From contig NZ_JASZYT010000003.1 in NCBI RefSeq assembly GCF_030316765.1, positions 434,001 through 498,000 on the forward strand: a stretch of DNA of 64,000 nt, given 5' to 3'. Source of the stretch: Variovorax saccharolyticus (GTDB lineage: Bacteria > Pseudomonadota > Gammaproteobacteria > Burkholderiales > Burkholderiaceae_C). The notes below the pieces were generated by a model. The model was not told where the DNA came from. It was given only the letters and a program-made list of their open reading frames with translations, and made no database searches. This document shows positions 17,194-29,643 of the stretch, piece by piece. The position numbers and the translations under genes are program-made. The stretch's first letter is position 1. Each line of letters starts with the position of its first letter.

Positions 17194-17235
17194 AGGCGAA
17201 GGTCGACAACCCCATGCCCGAAGCCTGAGGAAGCC

Positions 17236-18381
17236 ATGCTGCAAGCGCCCAACCCCCGCTACTACAGCGCCGACCACGAGGCCTTCCGCGCCACGGTGCG
17301 CCGCTTCTTCGACACCGAGGTGGCACCCCACGTGAACGACTGGGACGAGGCCGAGAGCTTTCCGCGCGAGCTCTATCGCAAGGCGGCGGACGCCGGCTTG
17401 CTGCAACTGGGCTTTCCGGAAGCCTATGGCGGCGTGCCCTGCGATGCGTTCTTCCGCATGATCCTGTGCGAGGAACGCGCCTGGGGCGGCTCGGGCGGCG
17501 TCGCTTCGGGACTGTTCTCGCACACCATCGGTGCGCCACCGATCGCGGCCGCCGGCAGTGAGGCTCTCAAGGCCCGCGTGCTGCCGGGCATCCTCTCCGG
17601 CGACAAGATCGCCGCGCTCGCGATCACCGAGCCTTCGGGCGGTTCCGACGTGGCGCAGCTCGGCACCACGGCGCGGCGCGACGGCGACGTCTATGTGGTC
17701 AACGGCGGCAAGCTGTACATCACCTCGGGCATGCGCGCGGACTACTTCACGGTCGCCGTGCGCACCGGCGGGCCCGGTGCCAGCGGCGTCTCGCTGCTGC
17801 TGATCGAAGGCGACACGCCGGGCCTCACGCGCACGCCGCTCAAGAAGATGGGCTGGTGGGCATCGGACACGGCCGAGCTCTTCATTGCCGACTGCCGGGT
17901 ACCGGCAACCCACCTGATCGGCGAGGAAGGCCGCGGCTTCGCGGTGCTGATGCGCAACTTCAACCACGAGCGACTGGCGCTCGCGGCAGCCGCCTGCGGC
18001 TATGCGCGCGTGTGCCTGCACGACGCGCTCGAATGGGCGCGGCAGCGACGCAGCTTCGGCCAGGCGCTGTCGGAGCATCCGGTGATCCGCCACAAGCTGG
18101 TGGACATGGCCACGCGCATCGAGGCCACGCGCTCGCTGCTCGACGACCTCGCCGCGCGGCTCGACGATGGCGAGTCGCCGGTCGCGCAGATCGCAATGGT
18201 CAAGAACTTCGCGACCCAGACCTTCCAGTTCTGCGCCGACCAGGCGGTGCAGATCCTCGGCGGCATGGGCTTCATGCGCGGCACGCGCGTCGAACGGCTC
18301 TACCGCGAGGTCAAGGTCATGATGATCGGCGGCGGCGCCGAGGAGGTCATGAAGGACCTGATCGCCAAGCGGCTGATCTGA
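17236..18381 (+). CDS. Acyl-CoA dehydrogenase family protein
   Basis: A 381-residue FAD enzyme of the acyl-CoA dehydrogenase superfamily, with ALAITEPSGGSDVA in the middle domain and the C-terminal FCADQAVQILGGMGF and YREVKVMMIGGGAEE. In MCAD-type enzymes the catalytic Glu sits in the last motif (YEGT); here the place is Gly, as in isovaleryl-, long-chain and citronellyl-CoA dehydrogenases, where the base comes from the earlier helix. At that helix position (CLHDALEWARQRRSFG) the aligned residue is Asp, not Glu, so the base may be Asp or activity may differ. TGAGGAAGCC precedes the ATG. It is co-transcribed with the Bug protein. Substrate unknown. Confidence 0.88.
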   Translation: MLQAPNPRYYSADHEAFRATVRRFFDTEVAPHVNDWDEAESFPRELYRKAADAGLLQLGFPEAYGGVPCDAFFRMILCEERAWGGSGGVASGLFSHTIGAPPIAAAGSEALKARVLPGILSGDKIAALAITEPSGGSDVAQLGTTARRDGDVYVVNGGKLYITSGMRADYFTVAVRTGGPGASGVSLLLIEGDTPGLTRTPLKKMGWWASDTAELFIADCRVPATHLIGEEGRGFAVLMRNFNHERLALAAAACGYARVCLHDALEWARQRRSFGQALSEHPVIRHKLVDMATRIEATRSLLDDLAARLDDGESPVAQIAMVKNFATQTFQFCADQAVQILGGMGFMRGTRVERLYREVKVMMIGGGAEEVMKDLIAKRLI

Positions 18382-18932
18382 TGCATCAGCCCCGGGCGCG
18401 ACTCGAACATGCGATGGTCGCCTAGCGTCCGATGCGCTCAGCCTTGCCCGAAAACACGTTGTTGGGATTGATCTGGATTATCCAGACGTTGTCTCCACGG
18501 GTTGCGTCGACGAAGATCTTGTTCATCACGCCTCGTCGAAATGATTGCCTTCGGCACCCAGGGCGTGCCAGGCGGGCTGCCAGGCGACCGCTGAAAGCCG
18601 GTTCCACCGAAGATGTACAGCCCCTTCGGCATCTCGACCCTGCATCGTCCGGGAGAGTCCGCCGCCGCCAGCATCGGCAGGCAAAGCGGCAGTGGAAGCG
18701 TCGCGGCGTCATCCCCCTGAATATTGAGAATCCCGGCCTACTTCGAACATCCTCGACAGCGTCGGCCTTGCGAACGATCGGTGAACGATGGCGCAGCAAC
18801 TTCGGCCCGCTTCATCGTCGATGAAACCACGCCGCGTTGGGGCTGCGACGTCGATCCGGCTGCGGGCGGTGTTTCCCGTGCGGATCTCGTCGGCCAACCG
18901 ACGGGTTTCGTCACATCCGTGCCAAGGTGAAC
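18382..18932. other. Gene-poor stretch with probable decayed coding sequence
   Basis: About 550 bases without a convincing intact gene, at somewhat lower GC than its surroundings. On the minus strand two fragments in different frames look protein-like: CRVEMPKGLYIFGGTGFQ (about 18590-18650) and, 3' of it, NKIFVDATRGDNVWIIQINP (about 18450-18530) ending at a stop at 18422. Together they suggest one gene broken by frameshift and deletion. The family was not recognised. Confidence 0.35.
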
Positions 18933-19130
18933 TCAGGCACCAATAGGGGCTCCGCCAGCGAGAAACGTTGAATAGCGCGAAAGCTGGCCCTGCCAGAACA
19001 CCCACATGGCGGCGGGCCATGGTGCGAGCGCCAGCAACTGAATCAAGTCAGGCTGGACGAGTGGCACTTCAAGCGCCAAGGAGTCGGCAGAGTTCGTATC
19101 GCACTTCAAGGGCCCGGAAGTCGTGTGCAT
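18933..19130 (-). CDS. 65-residue protein under a putative FNR-type promoter
   Basis: The ATG at 19130 has GGAG exactly six bases upstream, and a class II FNR-type promoter can be drawn at the right distance (box 19183-19196, -10 at 19155-19160). The product is mostly apolar in its second half (DLIQLLALAPWPAAMWVFW, around residues 28-46), with one possible membrane-associated helix. No family was recognised and codon use cannot be judged on so short a frame. The regulatory sequence is stronger evidence than the protein itself. Confidence 0.45.
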   Translation of the reverse strand: MHTTSGPLKCDTNSADSLALEVPLVQPDLIQLLALAPWPAAMWVFWQGQLSRYSTFLAGGAPIGA

Positions 19131-19154
19131 GGAAGTCTCCTGTTGTGAGGTGGA

Positions 19155-19196
19155 ATGCTACGCAAGCATCCTGGATGCTGCCTTGATGTAGCTCAA
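19155..19196 (-). promoter_or_regulatory. Candidate FNR/ANR class II promoter
   Basis: TTGATGTAGCTCAA (19183-19196) matches the FNR consensus TTGAT-N4-ATCAA in nine of ten positions. On the minus strand TAGCAT (19160-19155) serves as a -10 element, placing the transcription start near 19148, 41.5 bases from the box centre, the standard class II activator spacing. The leader would be about 17 bases and contains the GGAG of the 65-codon gene. Oxygen-responsive control is inferred. Confidence 0.55.
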
Positions 19197-19311
19197 GGCA
19201 CCCTCTCTTCACCTCGCATGCAACTCGCCAGAACACGAACCTCGGGCGGCGAAGTCAGCGGAACATCGAGCGGCGCGCAAGCCCACCGAACGTCGGCGCA
19301 TTCACGCCGGC

Positions 19312-19872
19312 CTAGTTCAGATCCTTGTCCTTCCAGACCTTCGAACCTCCGAGGGAGACTCCGGCCTGAAGACCGGTTTTTGTCAGCACATACGCAGTGC
19401 CGCCGGTAAAGGCGATGGCACCCGCCTTGACATTCGCATCGTCCTTTCCGGTGCCTGCGCCTGCGCCAGCACCTACAGAGGCATCCCAGCCCTTGTCGAT
19501 GAAGTCGGCCAGCGATTTGGCATCCTTGAAAACGAAGAGATAGCGCGTGTCGGAGGCCCCGATCTGCAGGCCAGCGCTCGCCTGCGCGATGTCCATGTAG
19601 ATATCCTTCCTGGACTTGCTGTCGTGCGCAATGCCCTTCCCCCCAGCCCCGCCAAGGCCGAAGCTCAATCCGTAGGTGGTAAACACAGCGTAGCCAGGTG
19701 CCTTGCCTACGGCGTCCTTGATCTTGGCATCGGCGTTGTAGAAGTCCTGGAGGGCCTGCTGGGCCTTCGCCTTCACCTCGGCCTGCTGAGCCGCCTTGTC
19801 CTGCGCAATTGCGCCGCCGGCAAGCACCGAAGTCAGTGCGGCACTGAGGATGAGAATCTTTCGACGGTTCAT
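19312..19872 (-). CDS. SYLF-domain (Ysc84-like) lipid-binding protein
   Basis: A 186-residue exported protein with a signal peptide (MNRRKILILSAALTSVLAGG, cleavage after AIA). The mature part is a SYLF domain: an N-terminal helix (QQAEVKAKAQQALQDFYNAD), then PGYAVFTTYGLSFGLGGAGGKG and the Gly-rich VGAGAGAGTGKDD and LTKTGLQAGVSLGG segments typical of the family. Eukaryotic SYLF proteins bind phosphoinositides; bacterial members are periplasmic and of unknown role. GGAG precedes the ATG at good spacing. The gene is 72 bases downstream of adhP on the same strand and could be part of its transcript. Confidence 0.88.
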   Translation of the reverse strand: MNRRKILILSAALTSVLAGGAIAQDKAAQQAEVKAKAQQALQDFYNADAKIKDAVGKAPGYAVFTTYGLSFGLGGAGGKGIAHDSKSRKDIYMDIAQASAGLQIGASDTRYLFVFKDAKSLADFIDKGWDASVGAGAGAGTGKDDANVKAGAIAFTGGTAYVLTKTGLQAGVSLGGSKVWKDKDLN

Positions 19873-19944
19873 TGCATTCTCCTTTCGACGTGTCGCGAGG
19901 CCTCGTGCTTCTCTGGTGTACGCGCCTCGCCGGGCGGCTCGGAA

Positions 19945-20976
19945 CTAGGCTTCGTCAGTCAGGCGCAGCACCACACGGCCTTCGATCTCGCCCTTGCGCA
20001 TGCGGTCGAAGATCGCATTAATGTTCTCGATTCGGTCTTCGCTGTATACGGTGTGCACCTTGCCTTCGCCCGCAAAGGCAAGTGCCTCCTGGAGGTCCTT
20101 GCGGGTGCCGACGATGGAGCCGCGCACGGTCTTGGCGTTGAGCACAACATCGAAGATCGGCAGCCCGAAGTCGCCCGGCGGCAGGCCCACCATCGACATG
20201 GTGCCGCGCTTGTGGAGCATGCCCAGGCCCTGGGCGAATGCGCTGCGCGCAGCCGCGGTGACAAGCACGCCATGCGCGCCCTTGAGTTCGCTCTGCAGCG
20301 TCTTCACCGGATCGCCGGTGGCGGCGTTCACCACCATGTCGGCGCCCACTTCACGCGCCAGCTTGAGCTTGGCGTCATCCACATCCACCGCCGCCACGTG
20401 AAAGCCCATCGCCTTGGCATATTGAACCGCCAGGTGTCCCAGACCGCCCACACCGGAGATCGCCACCCAATCGCCCGGTCGGCAGTCGAGGACCTTCAGT
20501 CCTTTGTAGACAGTGACGCCTGCACAGAGGACCGGCGCGATGGCGGAAAAGCCGATGTTGGCGGGCAGGAGGCCTACGTAGCCAGGATCGGCCAGGACGT
20601 ATTCCGCATAGCCGCCGTTCACTGTGTAGCCGGTCATCTGCTGCGAGTCGCACAGCGTCTCCCAGCCTGTGATGCAGTGTTCGCAGTGCCCGCAGGAGGT
20701 GTGCAGCCAGGGCACGCCGACACGGTCGCCTTCCTTCACGTGCTTGACGCCAGCGCCCACCGCCGCCACGTGCCCCACGCCTTCATGACCGGGGATGAAA
20801 GGGGGCGTGGGCTTGACCGGCCAGTCGCCCTCGGCCGCGTGAAGGTCGGTGTGACACACGCCGGAGGCGGCGACCTTCACCAGTACCTGGCCGGGCGTGA
20901 CCTCGGGCACCGGGACATCCTCGATTTCGAGGGGCTTGCCGAACTCATGGACCACCGCGGCTTTCATCGTCTTCAT
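19945..20976 (-). CDS. adhP: Zinc-dependent alcohol dehydrogenase, AdhP type
   Basis: A 343-residue medium-chain NAD-dependent alcohol dehydrogenase. Catalytic zinc ligands are C41 (SGVCHTD) and H64 (PGHEGVG). The structural zinc site is C95, C98, C101 and C109 in the CGHCEHC segment. The NAD Rossmann motif is GVGGLGHLA. Length and motifs fit propanol-preferring AdhP. The ATG at 20976 is chosen because GGAG lies seven bases upstream. It may act on ethanol or other alcohols; a role in oxidising a terpenoid alcohol feeding the neighbouring pathway is conceivable but not supported by sequence. Confidence 0.92.
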   Translation of the reverse strand: MKTMKAAVVHEFGKPLEIEDVPVPEVTPGQVLVKVAASGVCHTDLHAAEGDWPVKPTPPFIPGHEGVGHVAAVGAGVKHVKEGDRVGVPWLHTSCGHCEHCITGWETLCDSQQMTGYTVNGGYAEYVLADPGYVGLLPANIGFSAIAPVLCAGVTVYKGLKVLDCRPGDWVAISGVGGLGHLAVQYAKAMGFHVAAVDVDDAKLKLAREVGADMVVNAATGDPVKTLQSELKGAHGVLVTAAARSAFAQGLGMLHKRGTMSMVGLPPGDFGLPIFDVVLNAKTVRGSIVGTRKDLQEALAFAGEGKVHTVYSEDRIENINAIFDRMRKGEIEGRVVLRLTDEA

Positions 20977-21097
20977 GGAAGACTCCTAGGTCGTCGGGAC
21001 GCAGATCATTTTGCTCACCCGCATCTTCAGTCCCAAGCGCCGTTGCATGTAGATACAGGATTCCGACGATCGCTGCGGGTCGAGATGGCACCGAAGC

Positions 21098-21862
21098 TCA
21101 ACCCAGCCGCCCGATCTCCCCGCGCAGCATCGTGGCGAGCACCGCCCCCCGCGAGCGCGGCATGCGCGACGCCGGCACCACGATGCCGAGCGCCGCATCG
21201 CCGCATGAACCCATCGCGAAACGCATGCCGACGCCCGCGATGCCCTTGGCCACGATCTGCGCATGGCCCAGTTCGCGCGTCTGGCGGATCCAGCGCTGCA
21301 GCTTGGCCGCGCTCAGGTTGTGGGTCTGGTACTCGGCCAGATGCCGCGCATGGTGCGCGGCGATCTCGTCGTCGGACATCCTCGCCAACAGCGAGAAGCT
21401 CGGGATGCCCAGGCCCAGCAGCCGCATGCTGCCCACCGTCTCGAAGAAACTGCGGATCGGATGCACGCCCTGCTCCATGTGCAGGCAATGGCTGTAGTCG
21501 CCCGAACGAACGACCAGGAACACATGCTCCTGCGACCTGCGCGCCAGCGCCTTCATGGCCGGCAGGCAGCGTTCGATCAGCGGCGCGCGCTGCATCGCGG
21601 TCAGGCCCAGCGCCATGGCTTCGATGCCCAGCCGGTACGCGCCTGTGTCGGCATCGCGGCTGACCAGCCCGGCCCGCACCAGCGACGACACGATGCGGTA
21701 GGTGGTGGTCCGGTCGAGCTGCGCGGCTTCCACCAGCTCGGGCAGCGCGACGCCCCGCGCATGCTGCGCGGCAATGGTCTGCAGCAGCAGCATCGCCCGG
21801 TCGATGCTCTGCGCGCCACGCACCGGGGGCGTCGCGCGGGAGGCGGGTTTCAAGGCGGTCAT
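21098..21862 (-). CDS. IclR-family transcriptional regulator
   Basis: A 254-residue regulator. The N-terminal winged helix-turn-helix covers about residues 18-75 (SIDRAMLLLQTIAAQ then LPELVEAAQLDRTTTYRIVSSL), followed by the IclR effector domain (FLVVRSGDYSHCLHMEQG, later GMRFAMGSCGDAALGIVVPA). Starting at 21862 gives the standard IclR length. No ribosome-binding site precedes this ATG, so the mRNA may be leaderless or nearly so. The TGTGCACA palindrome sits 31-47 bases upstream of the ATG, in its own promoter and in that of the divergent carboxylase operon, implying autoregulation and control of both directions. Confidence 0.9.
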   Translation of the reverse strand: MTALKPASRATPPVRGAQSIDRAMLLLQTIAAQHARGVALPELVEAAQLDRTTTYRIVSSLVRAGLVSRDADTGAYRLGIEAMALGLTAMQRAPLIERCLPAMKALARRSQEHVFLVVRSGDYSHCLHMEQGVHPIRSFFETVGSMRLLGLGIPSFSLLARMSDDEIAAHHARHLAEYQTHNLSAAKLQRWIRQTRELGHAQIVAKGIAGVGMRFAMGSCGDAALGIVVPASRMPRSRGAVLATMLRGEIGRLG

Positions 21863-21865
21863 CGA

Positions 21866-21930
21866 GGGTAATCCCGTAGCGCGGAGTTCGGTTGTGCACA
21901 TTGTGCACACGCTGGCACTTTGTCGTTGCG
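21866..21930. promoter_or_regulatory. Shared IclR-type operator block, copy 2 (iclR / carboxylase divergent region)
   Basis: This is the second copy of the block described at 16082-16146: the same 22-base first segment, the 8-1-8 palindrome TGTGCACA-T-TGTGCACA at 21893-21909, and GGCACTTTGTCGTTGCG at 21914-21930. It lies between iclR and the divergent carboxylase operon. Conservation of the flanks as well as the palindrome suggests that the whole promoter was duplicated. Confidence 0.8.
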
Positions 21931-21993
21931 GACGGAGGGAGGCTCGTCTGCAATGCGCTTCAGCCAACGCATCCTCATTGCGAAAGTCCACCG

Positions 21994-23607
21994 ATGACTC
22001 CGTTCCAATCCCGTCTTCATCCCGCGTCGGAAGCCTTCCAGGCGCAGCGCGCCGGCATGCTCTCGCTGATCGACGAACTGCGCACGCTCGAGCAGCGCGC
22101 CGCCGATGCGTCGGCCCGCGCCGCCGCGAGCTTCGAACGCCGTGGCGCGCTGCTGCCGCGCGAGCGCCTCGGCCGGCTGCTCGATCCGGGCGCAGCCTTC
22201 CTGCCGATCGCCAACCTCGCCGGCTACGGCATGGACGATCCCGACCCCGCCGCCTGCGTTCCCGGCGGCTCGCAGATCGCCGGCATCGGCTTCGTGAGCG
22301 GCGTGCGCTGCATGGTGGTCGTGACAGATTCCGGCATCGATGCCGGCGCGCTGACCGAATCGGGCAACCAGAAGCTCATGCGCTGCCAGGAACTCGCGCT
22401 CGAGAACAAGCTGCCCTTCGTCCACCTGGTCGAATCGGCCGGCTCCAACCTGCGCAAGTACCGGGTCGAGAAGTTCATCCGCGGCGGCGGAATGTTCTAC
22501 AACCTCGCCCGCCTGTCGGCGGCCGGCCTGCCGGTGGTGACCGTGGTGCATGGCTCGTCGACCGCCGGCGGCGCCTACATGCCGGGCCTGTCGGACTACG
22601 TCGTGATGGTGCGCGGCCGTGCCAAGGCCTTTCTCGCGGGCCCGCCGCTGCTCAAGGCCGCGACCGGCGAAATCGCCACCGACGAGGAGCTCGGCGGCAC
22701 CGACATGCATGCGAGCGTCAGCGGCCTCGCGGAATACGTCGCCGAAGACGACGCCCACGCCATCGCGGTCGCGCGCGACATCATGGCCAACCTGGGCTGG
22801 CAGCGCGCGGACGATGCAGCGCCCTTCCAGCCGCCGCGCCTCGACCCCGAGCAGCTCGCGGGCGTGATGGTGCTGGAACACCGCAAGCCGATCGACATGC
22901 GCGAGGTGATCGCGCGGGTGGTCGACGATTCGTGCTGGATGGACTTCAAGCCCGACTACGGCGCGGCCACCGTCTGCGGCCATGGCCGCATCGAAGGCCA
23001 TCCGGTGGGCTTCGTCAGCAACAACGGCCCGATCGATCCGGCCGGCGCGACCAAGGCGGCGCAGTTCATCCAGCTGTGCAACCAGTCGGGCACGCCGATC
23101 GTCTTCCTGCAGAACACCACCGGCTTCATCGTCGGCCGGCACTCCGAAGAGGCCGGGATGATCAAGCACGGCAGCAAGATGATCCAGGCGCTCGCGAACT
23201 CGCAGGTGGCGCAGGTCACGATCCATTGCGGGGCCTCGTTCGGCGCCGGCAACTACGGCATGTGCGGGCGCGCCTTCCATCCGCGCTTCTGCTTTTCGTG
23301 GCCCAACGCGCGCACCGCCGTGATGGGCGGCGAGCAGGCCGCGACCACCCTGGAGATCGTGGCGCGCCAGCAGGCCGCACGAAAGGGCGCCGCCGTCGAC
23401 GACGCGAAGCTCGCGGCGCAGAAGCAGGAGATCGTCGCCAACTTCGAGCGCCAGGCCAGCGCCTTCCACACCAGCGGCCATCTGCTCGACGATGGCGTCA
23501 TCGACCCGCGCGACACGCGCGCGGTGCTCGCCTTCGTGCTCGCCACCGCGCGTGAAGCCGCGCAGCGCAAGACGAACCCCCTGCAATTCGGCGTTGCGCG
23601 TTTCTGA
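21994..23607 (+). CDS. Acyl-CoA carboxylase beta subunit (geranyl-CoA carboxylase AtuC-like)
   Basis: A 537-residue carboxyltransferase subunit that moves carboxyl from biotin to an unsaturated acyl-CoA. The length is that of AtuC (geranyl-CoA carboxylase) and of methylcrotonyl-CoA carboxylase beta. Crotonase-fold landmarks are PFVHLVESAGSNL and GSSTAGGAYMPGLSDY in the N-half and QNTTGFIVGRHSE and CGASFGAGNYGMCGRAF in the C-half. The ATG at 21994 gives the family-typical start. It heads an operon of carboxylase beta, dehydrogenase, hydratase, carboxylase alpha, AtuA-like protein, Bug protein and CoA-transferase. Geranyl-CoA and 3-methylcrotonyl-CoA specificity cannot be separated by eye; the AtuA neighbour favours the terpene-type pathway. 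Confidence 0.9.
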   Translation: MTPFQSRLHPASEAFQAQRAGMLSLIDELRTLEQRAADASARAAASFERRGALLPRERLGRLLDPGAAFLPIANLAGYGMDDPDPAACVPGGSQIAGIGFVSGVRCMVVVTDSGIDAGALTESGNQKLMRCQELALENKLPFVHLVESAGSNLRKYRVEKFIRGGGMFYNLARLSAAGLPVVTVVHGSSTAGGAYMPGLSDYVVMVRGRAKAFLAGPPLLKAATGEIATDEELGGTDMHASVSGLAEYVAEDDAHAIAVARDIMANLGWQRADDAAPFQPPRLDPEQLAGVMVLEHRKPIDMREVIARVVDDSCWMDFKPDYGAATVCGHGRIEGHPVGFVSNNGPIDPAGATKAAQFIQLCNQSGTPIVFLQNTTGFIVGRHSEEAGMIKHGSKMIQALANSQVAQVTIHCGASFGAGNYGMCGRAFHPRFCFSWPNARTAVMGGEQAATTLEIVARQQAARKGAAVDDAKLAAQKQEIVANFERQASAFHTSGHLLDDGVIDPRDTRAVLAFVLATAREAAQRKTNPLQFGVARF

Positions 23608-23641
23608 CGCGCGCCCGCCATCCGGACATCAGGAGACAAGC

Positions 23642-24808
<1,167 letters not shown>

Positions 24809-24819
24809 GGAGCAGAGCC

Positions 24820-25703
24820 ATGTCAGGCCCCTCTTGCCCCAACGACTTCAGGCACATCGTGCTGCGTCGCCGCCAGGACGTGCTGTTCGCCACGCTGAAC
24901 CGGCCCGAGACGCGCAACGCGCTGGCACCCGAAGTGGTGGCGGAACTCGCGCGTGTGCTCGACCTCGCCGAAGCCGACGACGCGATCCGCGCCCTCGTGC
25001 TGCGCGGCAGCTCGGGCTTCTTCTGCGCCGGCGGCAACGTCGGCAGCTTCAAGGCCCGGCTGGACGCGGACCCGACGCAGGGCGACGACCCGGTGGCGGC
25101 TCGCAACCGCGAGTTCGGCCGCTTCATGCAGCGCCTCGCGGCATTGCCGCTGCCGGTCATCGCGGCGGTCGAAGGCGCGGCGATGGGCGGCGGCATGGGA
25201 CTCGCGTGCGGCGCCGACATCGTGCTCGCGACCCCGGACGCGCGCTTCGCCTTGAGCGAGACCTCGCTCGGCATCATCCCGGCGCAGATCGCACCCTTCG
25301 TGGTGGCCCGCCTCGGGCATCGGGTCGCGCGCCGCCTGGGGCTCAGCGGCGAACGCATCAACGGCCAGACCGCACTGCGCCTGGGCATGGTCGACGAACT
25401 GGCCGCCGACAGCGCGGCGCTCGACGAACTGCTGGCGCAATGGCTCAGCCGCATCGGCGCCTGCGCGCCGCATGCCAACCGCGTGCTCAAGCCCTTGCTG
25501 CACCGATGCGGCCACGAAGACGACGCTGCGCTGCTCGACGACGCAGCGCGCCGGTTCGCGGCCTGCATGCGCGACGAAGGCGCCGAAGGCATCGCCGCCT
25601 TCCGCGAAAAGCGTGCCTCCGCATGGCGCCGCGAAATCAGCGCCGACGAGGTGCGCGCAGCCCAGGCCGTCCCCGCCGCCCCCGCGGCTCGAGGAACACT
25701 CTC

Positions 25704-25707
<4 letters not shown>
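24820..25707 (+). CDS. Enoyl-CoA hydratase/isomerase family protein (AtuE-like)
   Basis: A 295-residue crotonase. The oxyanion-hole segments are visible: GFFCAGGNVGSF and AMGGGMGLACGADIVLA. The SLGIIPAQIAPFV stretch carries the second half of the active site; the catalytic Glu normally found at this place in hydratases (LPGxGGT) is replaced by an IIPAQIAP sequence, so the enzyme may be an isohexenylglutaconyl-CoA hydratase-like variant. The C-terminus is longer than usual and Ala/Pro-rich. The stop overlaps the carboxylase alpha start. It would hydrate the carboxylated product in an atu- or leucine-type pathway. Confidence 0.85.
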
Positions 25708-27808
<2,101 letters not shown>

Positions 27809-27812
<4 letters not shown>

Positions 27813-29611
27813 GCAAGACCATCCGCATCGGCGGCGCGAGCGGCTTCTGGGGCGACTCGGCGATCGCCACGCCGCAGTTGCTCACCGTGCCGGGCCTTCG
27901 ATACCTGGTCTACGACTACCTGGCCGAGACCACGATGTCGATCCTCGCGCGCGCACGCGCCAAGGATCCGGCGCTGGGCTATGCCACCGACTTCGTGCAT
28001 GCCGCGATGGCGCCGAACCTCGCGGCGATCTGCGCCAAGGGGGTGCGCGTGATCGCCAACGCGGGCGGCCTGAATCCGCAGGCCTGTCGCGATGCGCTGG
28101 CCGAGGTGGCGCTGAAGCAGGGGCTCTCGCCGCGCATCGCCGTCGTGACCGGCGACGACCTGATGCCGCAGTTCGAAGCGCTGCGCGCCCAGGGCGTGCG
28201 CGACCTGCACACGGGCGAAGCGCCGCCCGCCGAGCTCTGGTCGGCCAATGCCTACGTCGGCGCGCGCGGCATCGCGCAGGCGCTCGAACGCGGCGCCGAC
28301 ATCGTGATCACCGGGCGCTGCGTCGACAGCGCGGTGGTCGTCGGCGTGCTGGCGCACGAGTTCGGCTGGCGCTGGGACGACTGGGACCGCATCGCCGCCG
28401 GCACGCTCGCCGGCCATGTGATCGAGTGCGGCGCGCAGGCCACCGGCGGGCTCTTCACCGACTGGCAGCAGGTGCCCGGCTGGGCCGACATGGGCTATCC
28501 GGTGATCGATTGCGAGGCCGACGGAACCTTCAAGCTGACCAAGCCCGAAGGCAGTGGCGGGCTGATCCATCCGGGCGCGGTGGCCGAGCAGATCCTCTAC
28601 GAAGTCGGCGACCCGGCCCACTACCTGATGCCCGACGTGAGCTGCGATTTCCGCCAGGTGCAGGTGCAGGCCATGGGGCCCGAGGTGGTGCGCGTGAGCG
28701 GCGCGCGCGGCCGCGCGCCCACCGGCAGCTACAAGGCCAACGGCACCTGGCGCGACGGCTACCAGCTGCAGATCATGATGGCGATCCGCGGCATCGAGGC
28801 ACCCGCGAAGGCGCGCAAGACCGCGGATGCGCTGCTGTCGCGAACGCGCGCGCAGCTGCGCCAGCGCGGCATGGCCGACTACACCCAGACCTGCGTCGAG
28901 CTGCTGGGCTGCGAATCGCTCTATGGCCCGAACGCACGCCCTCTTGCGCCGCGCGAAGTGGTGCTGCGGATCGCCGCGCGGCATCCCGATCCGAAGGCGC
29001 TGGCCTTCCTGCAGCGCGAGTGCGCCTCGGCCGGCACCTCGATGGGGCCGGGCACGCGCTCGTCGTTCGCGGGCCGGGCCGACGTCCAGCCGGTGATCAA
29101 GGTCTTCTCGTTCCTCGTGGCCAAGGAGCGCGTGGCCATGCAGATCGAGTTCGGCGGCGTGGTCGAGACGGTCGCCGCGCCGGCCACGGGGCCCGCGGCG
29201 GCGCCCGAAGCGCTGCCGACGCCTGCCGGCGCGACGCTGCCCGGCGGCGATGCGATCGAGGTGCCGCTGGTCGCGCTCGCCTGGGCCCGCAGCGGCGACA
29301 AGGGCGACGACGAGAACATCGGCGTGATCGCCCGCCGCCGCGAGTTCCTGCCGCTGCTGCGGGCGCAACTCGACGCCGCGCAGGTGCGCGCGTACTTCGC
29401 GCACCTGGTGGCCGGCGAGGTCGAGCGCTTCGATGTGCCCGGCCTGCAGGCGATGAACTTCGTGCTGCACCGCGCGCTCGATGGCGGCGGCGTCGCCAGC
29501 CTGCGCTCCGACCCGCTGGGCAAGTCCTTCGCGCAGATGCTGCTGGACCACCCGATCCGCATTCCCCGCCAGTGGATCGAGGACGGCCTGGTGGCGGCCG
29601 ACCGTTCCTGA
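27809..29611 (+). CDS. Acyclic terpene utilisation AtuA family protein (DUF1446)
   Basis: A 600-residue protein. The N-terminal ~450 residues form the DUF1446 domain (IRIGGASGFWGDSAIA, IANAGGLNPQACRDAL, TGRCVDSAVVVG, TGGLFTDW). The last ~110 residues form the small AtuA-like C-terminal domain (ALAWARSGDKGDDENIGVIAR). AtuA is required for growth of pseudomonads on citronellol and related acyclic terpenes, but its reaction is unknown. Its presence between a carboxylase and a CoA-transferase is the main reason for calling this an atu-like operon. It overlaps the upstream stop by four bases. Confidence 0.9.
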
Positions 29612-29643
29612 CTTGCACCCCATCACAAATACCAGGAGACGAC

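Noticed and set aside
19624..19872. SYLF protein as a toxin or phage component because of its Gly-rich repeats
   Set aside because: The Gly-rich segments are the normal SYLF pattern and the protein has a plain signal peptide.
19624..21663. Long plus-strand open frame opposite SYLF, adhP and iclR
   Set aside because: Composition is typical of antisense translation and all three minus-strand genes have strong domain matches.
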